A DNA stretch of 19,668 bases. It comes from an uncultured Collinsella sp. GTDB taxonomy: Bacteria; Actinomycetota; Coriobacteriia; Coriobacteriales; Coriobacteriaceae. The position numbers and the translations under genes were made by a program. The DNA is taken from assembly GCA_902464645.1 (NCBI GenBank), contig CABQKL010000029.1:1-19668 (forward strand). Direction: 5' to 3'. How positions within the stretch are numbered: the stretch's first letter is position 1; every line of letters starts with the position of its first letter. The notes beneath the pieces are model-generated. The model saw only the letters and a list, made by a program, of their open reading frames with translations. It ran no database searches and was not told the origin of the DNA. Shown in pieces: positions 6,115 to 13,699 of this stretch.

Positions 6115-8415
6115 TTACTTGATCTTGGTCGTACCCGGTGCCAGGTTGGGGTCGGTCTCGTTGGCCTCGGTCTGGAAGTGCTCGGTGTAGACGTTCTTGC
6201 CGTCGCGGAACATCTCGTAGTACTGCATCTTGGCGTAATCCTCGCGCGCCTTGGTGGCAGCCGCGGCCTCAGCGTCGTCGCCGGTGACGTTGGAGGAGAG
6301 TGCCCAACGCAGGCTGGCGTCCTCGTAGCCCACGGAGTTGATGGCGGGCAGCGACTCGCGCAGCGCCATGTGCGCTTTCTGGTAGTCGGAGAGAGGTGCG
6401 CCGATCAGCTGCATGAGCTGGGTAGACAGGTAGTTGGTGGACAGGTCGTCGACCTCGCTCGTCTGGTCGCAGCCGGCAACGTCGTAGTTGGCCCAGATGA
6501 TGTAGTCGGTCTGCCACAAACGCTCCTGATGCGTGGCGTCGTCCTCGCCGGTAAACCACTTGTCGTTGAACTTGGACGGGAAGAACGGCTGATGGTCGCC
6601 CCAGAACACCACGACCACCTTGCGGTCGAGTTTGCTCAGGGCGTTGAGGAAGTAACGCAGCGCCTGGTCGGACTGCTCAATGCACGAGACGTACTCGTCG
6701 ACATCGGACAGCGTGCCGTCCTCGATGGTCTTGGCATCCAGATCGGTCGTGTCGATGTTCAGGTGCATCTGCTTGTCGACCGGCAGCAGACCCGTATCGT
6801 AGCCCGAGTGGTTCTGCATGGTCACGTCGAAGATAAACTGCGGATCGGCATTCTGGTCGAGCAGCTCAAGAATCTTGTCATAGGTAGCCTGGTCGGTCAC
6901 CATGCCGCGCAGGGTATCGGCTCCCTGGAAGTCGTTGATGGACAGGAACTGGTCAAAGCCAAAGTCCTTGTAGACGTTCTCGCGGTTCCAGTTGGTTGCG
7001 TGGTTGGGGTGCATGGCCGTGGTGGAATATCCGAGCGACTTGAACTGCTCTGCCAGGTTCCCGGTCGTCTCCATGTTGTAGATGGTGTACGGATACACGC
7101 CCGAGCCCAGGTTGGCCATGGAGTTGCCGGTCATAAACTCAAACTCGGTATTGGCAGTGCCGCCGCCATAGGCGCTCACGTAGAGCTTGCCGCGGCTGAG
7201 GCAGTTGGACAGGTTCTTAAAGTACTGCGGGCCTTCGTAGCCGGCGCGCATGTTCTGGTAGATCGAAAGATCCGAGAAGGTCTCGTTCATGATGGCGATG
7301 ACCGTGGGCTTCTCGCTATCGAACTGCTCCTTTGCGGCGGCGCGCCCGTCGCTCTTGGCGGCATCGGACTTGTCGTAGGCCTTGGCGTACTTTTTGAGCG
7401 TGGCCTTGGCATCGTCGACGGAGTAGTCGGCGGGTTTGGGCGGCTTGATGGACTGCGCCGCACTAATAAAGGCAGGCAGATAGCCCTCGCGCCAGTAGCT
7501 CTCGAGCGGGCGCCAGGTGTAGACGGTGATGCCGAGGGTGTTGTAGTAGTCGATGAGCGTGACGTGTGCGGTCACGCCGCCCAGGCACAGCACCGCCACG
7601 AGCAGGTTGGTGAGCAGCATGCGCTTGGCGTTGGCGGCGCCCTTCTGACGGTGCGGTGCCACCAGGCCGGCGTACTCGCATAGCAGCATGGCGATGGCGG
7701 TAAAGCCCATGGACAGCACGCAGAATAGCGAGATGGAGAAGGTGTAGCCGGTGCCGGCGACCGCGGCGGCGGTGGAAATGGCCGAAAGGTCGCCCGGCTG
7801 GATGGGCATGGATTTAAACGTGATGACGAAGAACTCGGCAATGCCCAGGACAAAGAGGGCAAAGGCCAGGACCGCGGGAGCTGCGCCGTGGCGCTGGAAC
7901 AGGAAGAACAGGCCGACCATGAGCGTGGTGATGATGGCCCACTCGAGCAGGATGCACAGGGGGTAGACCCAGGTAAAGTCGTGGTTGGACGAGACTTCCA
8001 TGCCCAGCAGCGCAAAGACGCCGGCGAGCAGCAGGCACAGGACGGCGGCGACGAGCGGTTTGCCCACAAAGGCGCCGCGTAGGCGGGCGAGCTTACCGGT
8101 GGGGGCGGGGGCGTCGGGCCCGGCGAACGCAAAGACGCGCGGGGCGATGCGGTCGCGGGCGATGCTGGCCCAAGCGCAGCCGGTGAGGATGGCGTTGGTC
8201 AGGATGAGCATCACAAAGGCGAGCGGCTCGTTTTGCGCGACGAGGCCAATAGCGCCCCAGACGGTCAAAAAGAGCTGGAACAGGCCAAAGGCGACGCTCC
8301 AGGCGAAGGCGCCCTTGGTGACGGTGCCCGACTGAGCGCGAATGGCCTTGGCCTCGCGCAAAACAAGGTAGACGGTCGCCGCAAGACCGACGAGCGAGAT
8401 GGCGGCAGCAAACAT
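6115..8415 (-). CDS. LTA synthase family / sulfatase-superfamily membrane enzyme
   Basis: 766 residues when started at ATG 8415, which has GAGGAG seven bases upstream; a GTG at 8430 overlaps that site and is less likely. About eight hydrophobic helices fill residues 1-290, followed by a charged linker and an extracellular alkaline-phosphatase-superfamily domain (about 365-690). Expected active-site elements are present: the metal-binding NETFSD (377-382), GGGTANTEFE (418-427) with probable nucleophile T421, and WGDH (605-608). HPNHATNW (469-476) is also conserved in the family. Such enzymes transfer phosphoglycerol or a similar group from a lipid to a cell-surface polymer. Whether this one makes lipoteichoic acid or decorates another glycan cannot be told. 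It is divergent from the nitroreductase gene and not in an operon. Confidence 0.87.
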   Translation of the reverse strand: MFAAAISLVGLAATVYLVLREAKAIRAQSGTVTKGAFAWSVAFGLFQLFLTVWGAIGLVAQNEPLAFVMLILTNAILTGCAWASIARDRIAPRVFAFAGPDAPAPTGKLARLRGAFVGKPLVAAVLCLLLAGVFALLGMEVSSNHDFTWVYPLCILLEWAIITTLMVGLFFLFQRHGAAPAVLAFALFVLGIAEFFVITFKSMPIQPGDLSAISTAAAVAGTGYTFSISLFCVLSMGFTAIAMLLCEYAGLVAPHRQKGAANAKRMLLTNLLVAVLCLGGVTAHVTLIDYYNTLGITVYTWRPLESYWREGYLPAFISAAQSIKPPKPADYSVDDAKATLKKYAKAYDKSDAAKSDGRAAAKEQFDSEKPTVIAIMNETFSDLSIYQNMRAGYEGPQYFKNLSNCLSRGKLYVSAYGGGTANTEFEFMTGNSMANLGSGVYPYTIYNMETTGNLAEQFKSLGYSTTAMHPNHATNWNRENVYKDFGFDQFLSINDFQGADTLRGMVTDQATYDKILELLDQNADPQFIFDVTMQNHSGYDTGLLPVDKQMHLNIDTTDLDAKTIEDGTLSDVDEYVSCIEQSDQALRYFLNALSKLDRKVVVVFWGDHQPFFPSKFNDKWFTGEDDATHQERLWQTDYIIWANYDVAGCDQTSEVDDLSTNYLSTQLMQLIGAPLSDYQKAHMALRESLPAINSVGYEDASLRWALSSNVTGDDAEAAAATKAREDYAKMQYYEMFRDGKNVYTEHFQTEANETDPNLAPGTTKIK

Positions 8416-8566
8416 GCTGAGACTCCTCACAAACTTAAAACCTACGAAAGCGGGGGTTTACCCGATTGTTACCTAAATATGCGCTGCATTTGCGGGCTGC
8501 GCACAACAACCAGCCATATTAACGCGCATGTGCGGCGGTGTGGCTCAATGTAGTGGCGACCTGCGC

Positions 8567-8572
8567 GATAAT
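8567..8572 (+). promoter_or_regulatory. Possible -10 box of the nitroreductase gene
   Basis: GATAAT (8567-8572) lies about 57 bases before the ATG at 8630. No good -35 match is visible at the expected distance, so this is a weak call. The 8416-8629 region must hold two divergent promoters; the minus-strand one is not clear. Confidence 0.3.
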
Positions 8573-8629
8573 GGACGGGAATTACACGGAAACGTAAAGG
8601 CTTCTTAAAGAATTGGCGAGGATAGAGCT

Positions 8630-9505
8630 ATGGGCGAGCAGGTTTGTATGACGGGTGCCGAGTACTGCGACGGAGCTGCGGTCGTGGATACGAACGGTTA
8701 TCCGGTCGAGACCACGGGTAACGCGGTGCTGGACATCTTGGAGCATCGCTCGTCTACGCGCGCCTTCGCGCGTGATGACGACGACCGTCCCGTGGCGGTG
8801 ACCGACGAGCAGCGTGCAGCGATTTTGCATGCGGCGAGTCGCGCGCCGTCGGCGGGCGCCATGATGATGTATTCCATCGTGAGCATCCGCGAGCAGGCTA
8901 CGCTGGATCGTCTGGCCGACCTGTGCGACCACCAGCCCATGATCGCCAAGGCGCCCTGGGCACTCATATTTGTGGTCGATTATGCCAAGTGGATCGATCT
9001 GTTTGAGCACGTGGGCTGCTTTGAGCCCGAGTTTGTCGAGCGCACGGGCAAGGCGCCCCGCCGCGCGCCGGGTTTGGGCGACTTTGCCATCGCGGCCCAG
9101 GACGCCGTGATCGCCGCGCAAAACGCCGTGGTTGCCGCCGAGGCCCTGGGGCTGGGAAGCTGCTACATTGGCGACATCGTGGAGAACGCCGAGGAAGTTG
9201 CCGAGCTGCTCGATCTGCCGCCCTATACCATGCCGCTGTCGATGCTCATCATCGGCACGCCCCGTAAGGAGCGTCCGGCCATTGCGCATCCCGTGGTGAA
9301 CCTGGTGCACGAGGAGCGCTACTGCCGCGCCGATGCTGCGACCATGGATGCGCAGGTGGCCGAGATGGACGCGATGTTTCGTCCGCATGCCCGCGAGGTG
9401 GGGGAGCGCGTCGTGGATATCTACACCCGCAAGCACACGAGTCCCTTTATGGCCGAGATGAGCCGATCCATGGAATGGTGGTTCAAAAACTGGCTTGGAA
9501 AATGA
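8630..9505 (+). CDS. Nitroreductase family protein (FMN-dependent oxidoreductase)
   Basis: 291 residues. After about 30 leader-like but hydrophilic residues, the nitroreductase fold (PF00881) begins with ILEHRSSTRAF, in which the R40-S-S-T-R44 stretch corresponds to the FMN phosphate contact. Next come AASRAPSAGAMMMY and APWALIFVV, then AAQNAVVAAEALGLGSCYIG, the helix and turn typical of the family. A C-terminal extension of about 70 residues, rich in charged and aromatic residues, may cover the active site or dimer interface. It is a cytoplasmic NAD(P)H-dependent flavoenzyme; the natural substrate is unknown. ATG 8630 has GAGGA seven bases upstream. It appears monocistronic, ending two bases before a hairpin repeat. 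Confidence 0.88.
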   Translation: MGEQVCMTGAEYCDGAAVVDTNGYPVETTGNAVLDILEHRSSTRAFARDDDDRPVAVTDEQRAAILHAASRAPSAGAMMMYSIVSIREQATLDRLADLCDHQPMIAKAPWALIFVVDYAKWIDLFEHVGCFEPEFVERTGKAPRRAPGLGDFAIAAQDAVIAAQNAVVAAEALGLGSCYIGDIVENAEEVAELLDLPPYTMPLSMLIIGTPRKERPAIAHPVVNLVHEERYCRADAATMDAQVAEMDAMFRPHAREVGERVVDIYTRKHTSPFMAEMSRSMEWWFKNWLGK

Positions 9506-9506
9506 C

Positions 9507-9541
9507 GAATGTGACAAAGTGGCAGTCCCTTTGTCACATTC
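9507..9541. repeat. Hairpin repeat, family B copy 1
   Basis: GAATGTGACAAAG (9507-9519) and CTTTGTCACATTC (9529-9541) form a perfect 13-bp inverted repeat around the 9-base loop TGGCAGTCC. It starts directly after the nitroreductase stop codon and has no T-tract. The core CAAAG..GTCCC.TTTG recurs at 12003-12041 with different outer arms. It resembles REP-type palindromes; transcript-end protection or termination is possible. Confidence 0.75.
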
Positions 9542-9623
9542 CATATCGCCGCGGTGGCCTAAAGGCCGTATAAATGTTTATCTAGCTGGGAAAACAGTGC
9601 CATTCAAACATGGGCCGATTACC

Positions 9624-9629
9624 TATAAT
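9624..9629 (+). promoter_or_regulatory. Consensus -10 box upstream of kup
   Basis: A perfect TATAAT (9624-9629) lies 35 bases before the kup ATG. The best -35 position (9601-9606, CATTCA) matches poorly, which suggests an activator-dependent or weak promoter. Upstream, GGCC-TAAA-GGCC makes a small hairpin (about 9557-9568). No large riboswitch fits in the leader. Confidence 0.5.
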
Positions 9630-9664
9630 TCCTTCGAACATTAAAGTTGGGAGGAAACCGGCTT

Positions 9665-11692
9665 ATGGAACAAAAGGCCAAGGAGGCAGCCTCGCACGCT
9701 GCGATTCCTGTGAGCATCTCGGCGATGCTCGTCACGCTGGGCGTGGTGTACGGCGATATCGGCACCAGCCCTATGTATGTAACCAAGGCGCTCGTTGCCG
9801 GCAACGGCGGCATCGGAAGCGTGACGGAGGAGTTCGTGCTTGGCGCGCTCTCCCTTGTCGTGTGGACGGTCACGCTGCTGACCACCATCAAGTATGTGCT
9901 CATCTCGCTGCGCGCCGATAACCATGGTGAGGGCGGCATCTTTGCCCTGTACAGCCTGGTCAAGCGCTGTGGCAAGTGGCTTATCATCCCCGCCATGCTG
10001 GGTGGTGCCGCGTTGCTCGCCGACGGCATCCTGACGCCGGCCGTTACCGTTACCACGGCCATCGAGGGCCTGCGCACCATCCCGGCGGTCCATGCCGTGC
10101 TGGGCGATGACCAGGGCCGCGTCGTCGCCATTACGCTCGCCATCATCATCGTGCTCTTCTTGGTGCAGCGCATCGGTACAGCCAAGATCGGTCACGCCTT
10201 TGGCCCCATCATGACGTTGTGGTTCCTGTTCCTGGGCGGCACGGGTCTGTTCTTTGTCTTCCAGCACCCCGCCGTGCTGCTGTGCCTCAACCCGGTGCGC
10301 GGCATCGCCTTTTTGCTGAGCCCCAACAACCACGCGGGCATCATGATTCTGGGCAGCTGCTTCCTCGCCACCACCGGTGCCGAGGCGCTCTACTCCGACA
10401 TGGGCCACGTCGGCCGCGGCAACATCTACGCCACCTGGCCGTTCGTTAAGTGCTGCCTGCTGCTTTCCTATATGGGCCAGGGCGCTTGGCTTATGAACAA
10501 CGCTGCCAACCCCGAGCTCATGGGCATTGCCGACCTCAACCCGTTCTACCAGATGCTCGCCCCGGGCCTGCGCCCGTTTGCCGTAGGCCTTTCCACCGTC
10601 GCGGCCATCATTGCCTCGCAGGCGCTCATCACCGGCGCATTCTCGCTGGTGTCCGAGGCCAGCCGTCTGGACCTTATGCCGCACATGCAGGTCTTCTACC
10701 CTGCCGAGACCAAAGGCCAGCTCTACATCCCCATGGTCAACAACGTCATGCTTGTCGGCTGCGTCATCGTGGTGCTGCTGTTCCAGAACTCGGCGCATAT
10801 GGAAGCCGCCTACGGCCTTGCCATTACGCTCACCATGATGTGCACCACGCTGCTGCTCTTCTTCTACCTGCACGAGGAGCGCAAGCTCAAGGTTGCTCCG
10901 TGGATCTTCGCGGCCTTCTTCCTTATGCTCGAAGGCTTCTTCTTTGTGAGCTCGCTCACCAAGTTCTTCCACGGCGGCTACTTCACCATCCTTATGGCTG
11001 CACTCATCATGGGCATTATGGTGTGCTGGTACAACGGCACGGCGGTCGAGCAGCGCCAGTTTACGCTGCTGCCGCTGCGCAGCTACCTGCCGCAGCTCAA
11101 GCGCCTGCGTGACGACGACCGTTACGAGCGCATGAGCGACAACGTCGTGTACCTGACCAAGGACACCCATACCGACTACATCGACCGCGATATCGTCTAT
11201 TCGATCTTGGACAAGCATCCCAAGCGCGCCCGCGCCTGGTGGTTTGTGAATGTCGAGACCATGGACGAACCGCACACCTTTGCCTATTCGGTCGAGACGT
11301 TCGGCACCGACTACGTGTTCCGCGTGCATCTGTACCTGGGCTACAAGATCAACCAACGCGTCAATGCCTACCTGCGTCAGGTTGTTCAGGACCTGGCTGC
11401 CACCGGCGAGCTGCCGCCGCAGACGCATGACTACTCGGTCTACAAGGATCCGGGTAACATCGGCACGTTCAAGTTCGTCCTGATCCGTAAGCTTCTGGCG
11501 CCCGAAAGCGATGTGGAGCCCAGCGAGCGTACGGCCATCACGCTCAAGTACATCATCCGCCGCGCCGCCGGCACGCCCGCGCGTTGGTACGGCCTGGAGA
11601 ACTCCAACGTGAGCTTTGAGTACGTGCCGCTGTTCACCAAGTTCAAGGCCGTGAACAAGATGCAGCGCCTGGCTCCCAACGAGCGGCCGTAG
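9665..11692 (+). CDS. kup: Kup family potassium uptake transporter
   Basis: 675 residues. The KUP signature VVYGDIGTSPMYV (27-39) is present, with Y29-G-D-I-G-T-S-P36, followed by NHGEGGIFALYSL and ADGILTPAVTV, both hallmarks of PF02705. About twelve hydrophobic helices fill residues 15-450, and a soluble C-terminal domain of about 220 residues follows, ending in a basic tail. These proteins move K+ into the cell, usually by H+ symport. ATG 9665 is preceded by GGGAGG ten bases upstream; the in-frame TTG at 9647 overlaps that site and is rejected. E. coli Kup is 622 residues, so the length is normal. It is followed by a small membrane protein gene and a KdpD/KdpE-like pair, which suggests K+-responsive control of this locus. 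Confidence 0.96.
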   Translation: MEQKAKEAASHAAIPVSISAMLVTLGVVYGDIGTSPMYVTKALVAGNGGIGSVTEEFVLGALSLVVWTVTLLTTIKYVLISLRADNHGEGGIFALYSLVKRCGKWLIIPAMLGGAALLADGILTPAVTVTTAIEGLRTIPAVHAVLGDDQGRVVAITLAIIIVLFLVQRIGTAKIGHAFGPIMTLWFLFLGGTGLFFVFQHPAVLLCLNPVRGIAFLLSPNNHAGIMILGSCFLATTGAEALYSDMGHVGRGNIYATWPFVKCCLLLSYMGQGAWLMNNAANPELMGIADLNPFYQMLAPGLRPFAVGLSTVAAIIASQALITGAFSLVSEASRLDLMPHMQVFYPAETKGQLYIPMVNNVMLVGCVIVVLLFQNSAHMEAAYGLAITLTMMCTTLLLFFYLHEERKLKVAPWIFAAFFLMLEGFFFVSSLTKFFHGGYFTILMAALIMGIMVCWYNGTAVEQRQFTLLPLRSYLPQLKRLRDDDRYERMSDNVVYLTKDTHTDYIDRDIVYSILDKHPKRARAWWFVNVETMDEPHTFAYSVETFGTDYVFRVHLYLGYKINQRVNAYLRQVVQDLAATGELPPQTHDYSVYKDPGNIGTFKFVLIRKLLAPESDVEPSERTAITLKYIIRRAAGTPARWYGLENSNVSFEYVPLFTKFKAVNKMQRLAPNERP

Positions 11693-11761
11693 TCGACACT
11701 CGAGATTTGTCTACGAACGGGCGGGCTTGTAATGACGGGGATTGAGTCCTGGGAGGAAACC

Positions 11762-11956
11762 ATGGATGCAAAGGTGCTTGACGGTTGCGATCTTGCTGCC
11801 GAGCTGGTGCGTGAGGCGCGCGTCGACGCCGCCGAAGATCGGTTCTTTACGAATCGTGCCAACATGGACATGGCCGACCGCGTGATTTCGATCGTGGTGA
11901 CGCTGCTTGTCGCGGCGTGCGTGTGCGCACTGCTCGCGCACGTGCTGTTTGTCTAA
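11762..11956 (+). CDS. Small single-span membrane protein between kup and kdpDE
   Basis: 64 residues from ATG 11762, which has a strong GGGAGG site (11751-11756) five bases upstream; an ATG at 11732 would add ten residues but has no such site. The first 38 residues are hydrophilic and acidic (VREARVDAAEDRFF region) and probably helical. The last 24 (VISIVVTLLVAACV onward to the C-terminus) form one membrane helix. R before the helix favours a cytoplasmic N-terminus. I do not recognise the family. It starts 69 bases after kup and ends about 110 bases before the sensor kinase. It may be a small partner of Kup or of the kinase, comparable in role to KdpF, but this is only positional inference. 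Confidence 0.65.
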   Translation: MDAKVLDGCDLAAELVREARVDAAEDRFFTNRANMDMADRVISIVVTLLVAACVCALLAHVLFV

Positions 11957-12002
11957 CGACCGCAGGTTGCAAAGGCTATACACTTGGAACCACCACAAGG
12001 GG

Positions 12003-12048
12003 AAACCACCACAAAGGTGCCTGTCCCCTTTGTGGTGGTTTTTGTTTT
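12003..12048 (+). repeat. Hairpin repeat, family B copy 2, with terminator-like T-tract
   Basis: AAACCACCACAAAG (12003-12016) and CTTTGTGGTGGTTT (12028-12041) form a perfect 14-bp inverted repeat around GTGCCTGTCCC. A T-rich tail (12038-12048) follows, so on the plus strand it has the form of a terminator. A partial extra copy of the left arm, GGAACCACCACAAGG, lies immediately upstream (11986-12000). The tail ends 22 bases before the sensor kinase ATG, so any transcript of that gene that starts upstream must pass through the hairpin. Confidence 0.75.
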
Positions 12049-12069
12049 TGAGAGAGGGGCGGGACGCTG

Positions 12070-13695
12070 ATGGACGTCCGTACGGACGGCGATATTGCCG
12101 ATAGCTTTTGGTGGCGGCGCACAACGCTGACGCGCCGCACTCCTCTGTATGACGTCTGCGTATCGGTGGGGCTGCTGGTCGCGGCGACGATTGTGGGCGC
12201 GCTGCTCGACCATCCGGGTCTCGCGCCGAGCATCATGATCGTCTATGTGTTCGCCGTTCAGCTGTGCGCATTCTTTACCTGGAGTCGCCTGTATTGCTTG
12301 CTGAGCTCGGCTGCCGCCGTGGCGCTCTACAACTTTTTGTTTGTCGACCCGCGCTACTCGCTGTCGCTTATCGACCGCGGCTATCCCGGCATGTTCTTCA
12401 TCATGTTCGTGGTTTCGCTTGTGTCGAGCTCGATTGCGTTGGCCCTGCGCCGCGCCCTGGCGCAGGCTGCCGCCAGCGACCGCCGCACGCATATGGTGCT
12501 CGAGACCAACCGCATGCTGCAGCGGTGCGCCGATCAGCATCAGATCGTTCACGCCATGGCCACGCAGCTGGCGCGTCTTTCGGGCTGTCCGGTTGTGTGG
12601 TACAGCGCCGACGCCGAGGGCGATGACCTGCTGCCGCGTGCGACGTACACGGCCGTGGGCGATGCCGCCCCGGTGCACGAGCTGGCGCCGCAGATGCCGC
12701 CGCGGCTCTCGGCGTCCGCCTATGTGGGAACGCCGCTTGACGCCACGTTTGGCGGATCGGCGTTCTATGGCATCTACCTGACGGTTCGCACGGGCGACGG
12801 CTTCGTGCGCTCGGGCGACCCCGCCTCGGTGGTGGGCGTGCTGGCTATCGTTGCCGAGCCCGATGTGCTAACACACGAGGAACGGACACTTGCCGATGCC
12901 ATCGTGAGCGAAGGCGAGCTGGCACTCGATCGCGCCCGCGCCATGGAGGCCCGCGAGGAGGCGGCGGTGCTCGCCAAAAACGAGCAGCTGCGCGCCAACC
13001 TGCTGCGCTCCATCTCGCACGATTTGCGCACACCGCTCACCAGTATTTCGGGCAATGCCGACGTGCTGCTCGACCAGGGCTCGACCGGCACGGCCGTGCT
13101 CGATGCCCAGACGCGCCGCGGCCTGCTTCTATCCATTCGCTCGGATGCGCTGTGGCTCAACGCCACCGTCGAGAATCTGCTCGCCATCACCAAACTCGAG
13201 GGTGGCGGTATGCGCCTGTCGACCACGCTCGAGCTCATGGACGATATCGTCGAGGAGGCGCTGCGCCACGTGAACCCTGCCGTGCGCGAGCACGACCTTA
13301 AGGTGGTGGCGTGCGATGAGCCGGCGCTCGTCAACGTCGATGCGCGCCTGATGGTGCAGCTGGTGGTCAATCTGGTGAACAACGCCATTACCTATACGCC
13401 CGCAGGCTCGCATATCGTGATCTCGATTAGCGTCGACGATGGTCGCGTGGCGTGCTCGGTGGCCGATGATGGTCCGGGTATCGCACCCGAGGACCGCGAG
13501 CGGATCTTTGAGTCGTTCTATACCGCCAACCATGGTCTGGCCGACAGCCACCGCAGCGTGGGCCTGGGTCTTTCGCTCTGCCGTTCCATTGCGTTGGCGC
13601 ATGGCGGTAGCATAGAGGTTGCCGCGGCGGAACCGCACGGCTCGGTCTTTACGATTGAACTTCCCGCCGCCGACGTTTCGTTTGATAAGGAGTAG
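12070..13695 (+). CDS. kdpD: KdpD-like sensor histidine kinase lacking the N-terminal KdpD/Usp domains
   Basis: 541 residues. Four membrane helices (about 25-46, 54-71, 75-91 and 106-126) form the DUF4118-type unit seen in the middle of KdpD. A GAF-like region (about 140-290) follows. The HisKA motif SISHDLRTPLTSI has phospho-acceptor H317. The ATPase domain has the N box LVNLVNNA (N437, N438), DDGPG (466-470) and GLGLSL. E. coli KdpD has about 894 residues; the roughly 400-residue N-terminal Walker-containing and Usp domains are missing, and no sequence for them lies upstream. Because those domains take part in K+ and c-di-AMP sensing in other KdpD proteins, the signal may be read differently. 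ATG 12070 has GAGGGG ten bases upstream. The gene is four bases ahead of its response regulator. Confidence 0.9.
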   Translation: MDVRTDGDIADSFWWRRTTLTRRTPLYDVCVSVGLLVAATIVGALLDHPGLAPSIMIVYVFAVQLCAFFTWSRLYCLLSSAAAVALYNFLFVDPRYSLSLIDRGYPGMFFIMFVVSLVSSSIALALRRALAQAAASDRRTHMVLETNRMLQRCADQHQIVHAMATQLARLSGCPVVWYSADAEGDDLLPRATYTAVGDAAPVHELAPQMPPRLSASAYVGTPLDATFGGSAFYGIYLTVRTGDGFVRSGDPASVVGVLAIVAEPDVLTHEERTLADAIVSEGELALDRARAMEAREEAAVLAKNEQLRANLLRSISHDLRTPLTSISGNADVLLDQGSTGTAVLDAQTRRGLLLSIRSDALWLNATVENLLAITKLEGGGMRLSTTLELMDDIVEEALRHVNPAVREHDLKVVACDEPALVNVDARLMVQLVVNLVNNAITYTPAGSHIVISISVDDGRVACSVADDGPGIAPEDRERIFESFYTANHGLADSHRSVGLGLSLCRSIALAHGGSIEVAAAEPHGSVFTIELPAADVSFDKE

Positions 13696-13699
13696 CGCT

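Noticed and set aside
5938..7683. Long plus-strand open frame (581 residues) opposite the LTA-synthase-like gene
   Set aside because: It is antisense to a gene with clear catalytic motifs, is rich in Val/Gly/His as expected from the reverse of a GC-rich gene, and has no ribosome site.
9641..11428. Minus-strand open frame of 595 residues opposite kup
   Set aside because: Its His/Gln/Asp-rich, motif-free composition is a shadow of kup codon use; kup is certain from its signature.
13619..13699. N-terminal extension of the response regulator
   Set aside because: The extension overlaps the end of the kinase gene in another frame and gives an Arg/Pro-rich stretch; GTG 13700 has a well-spaced AAGGAG site.
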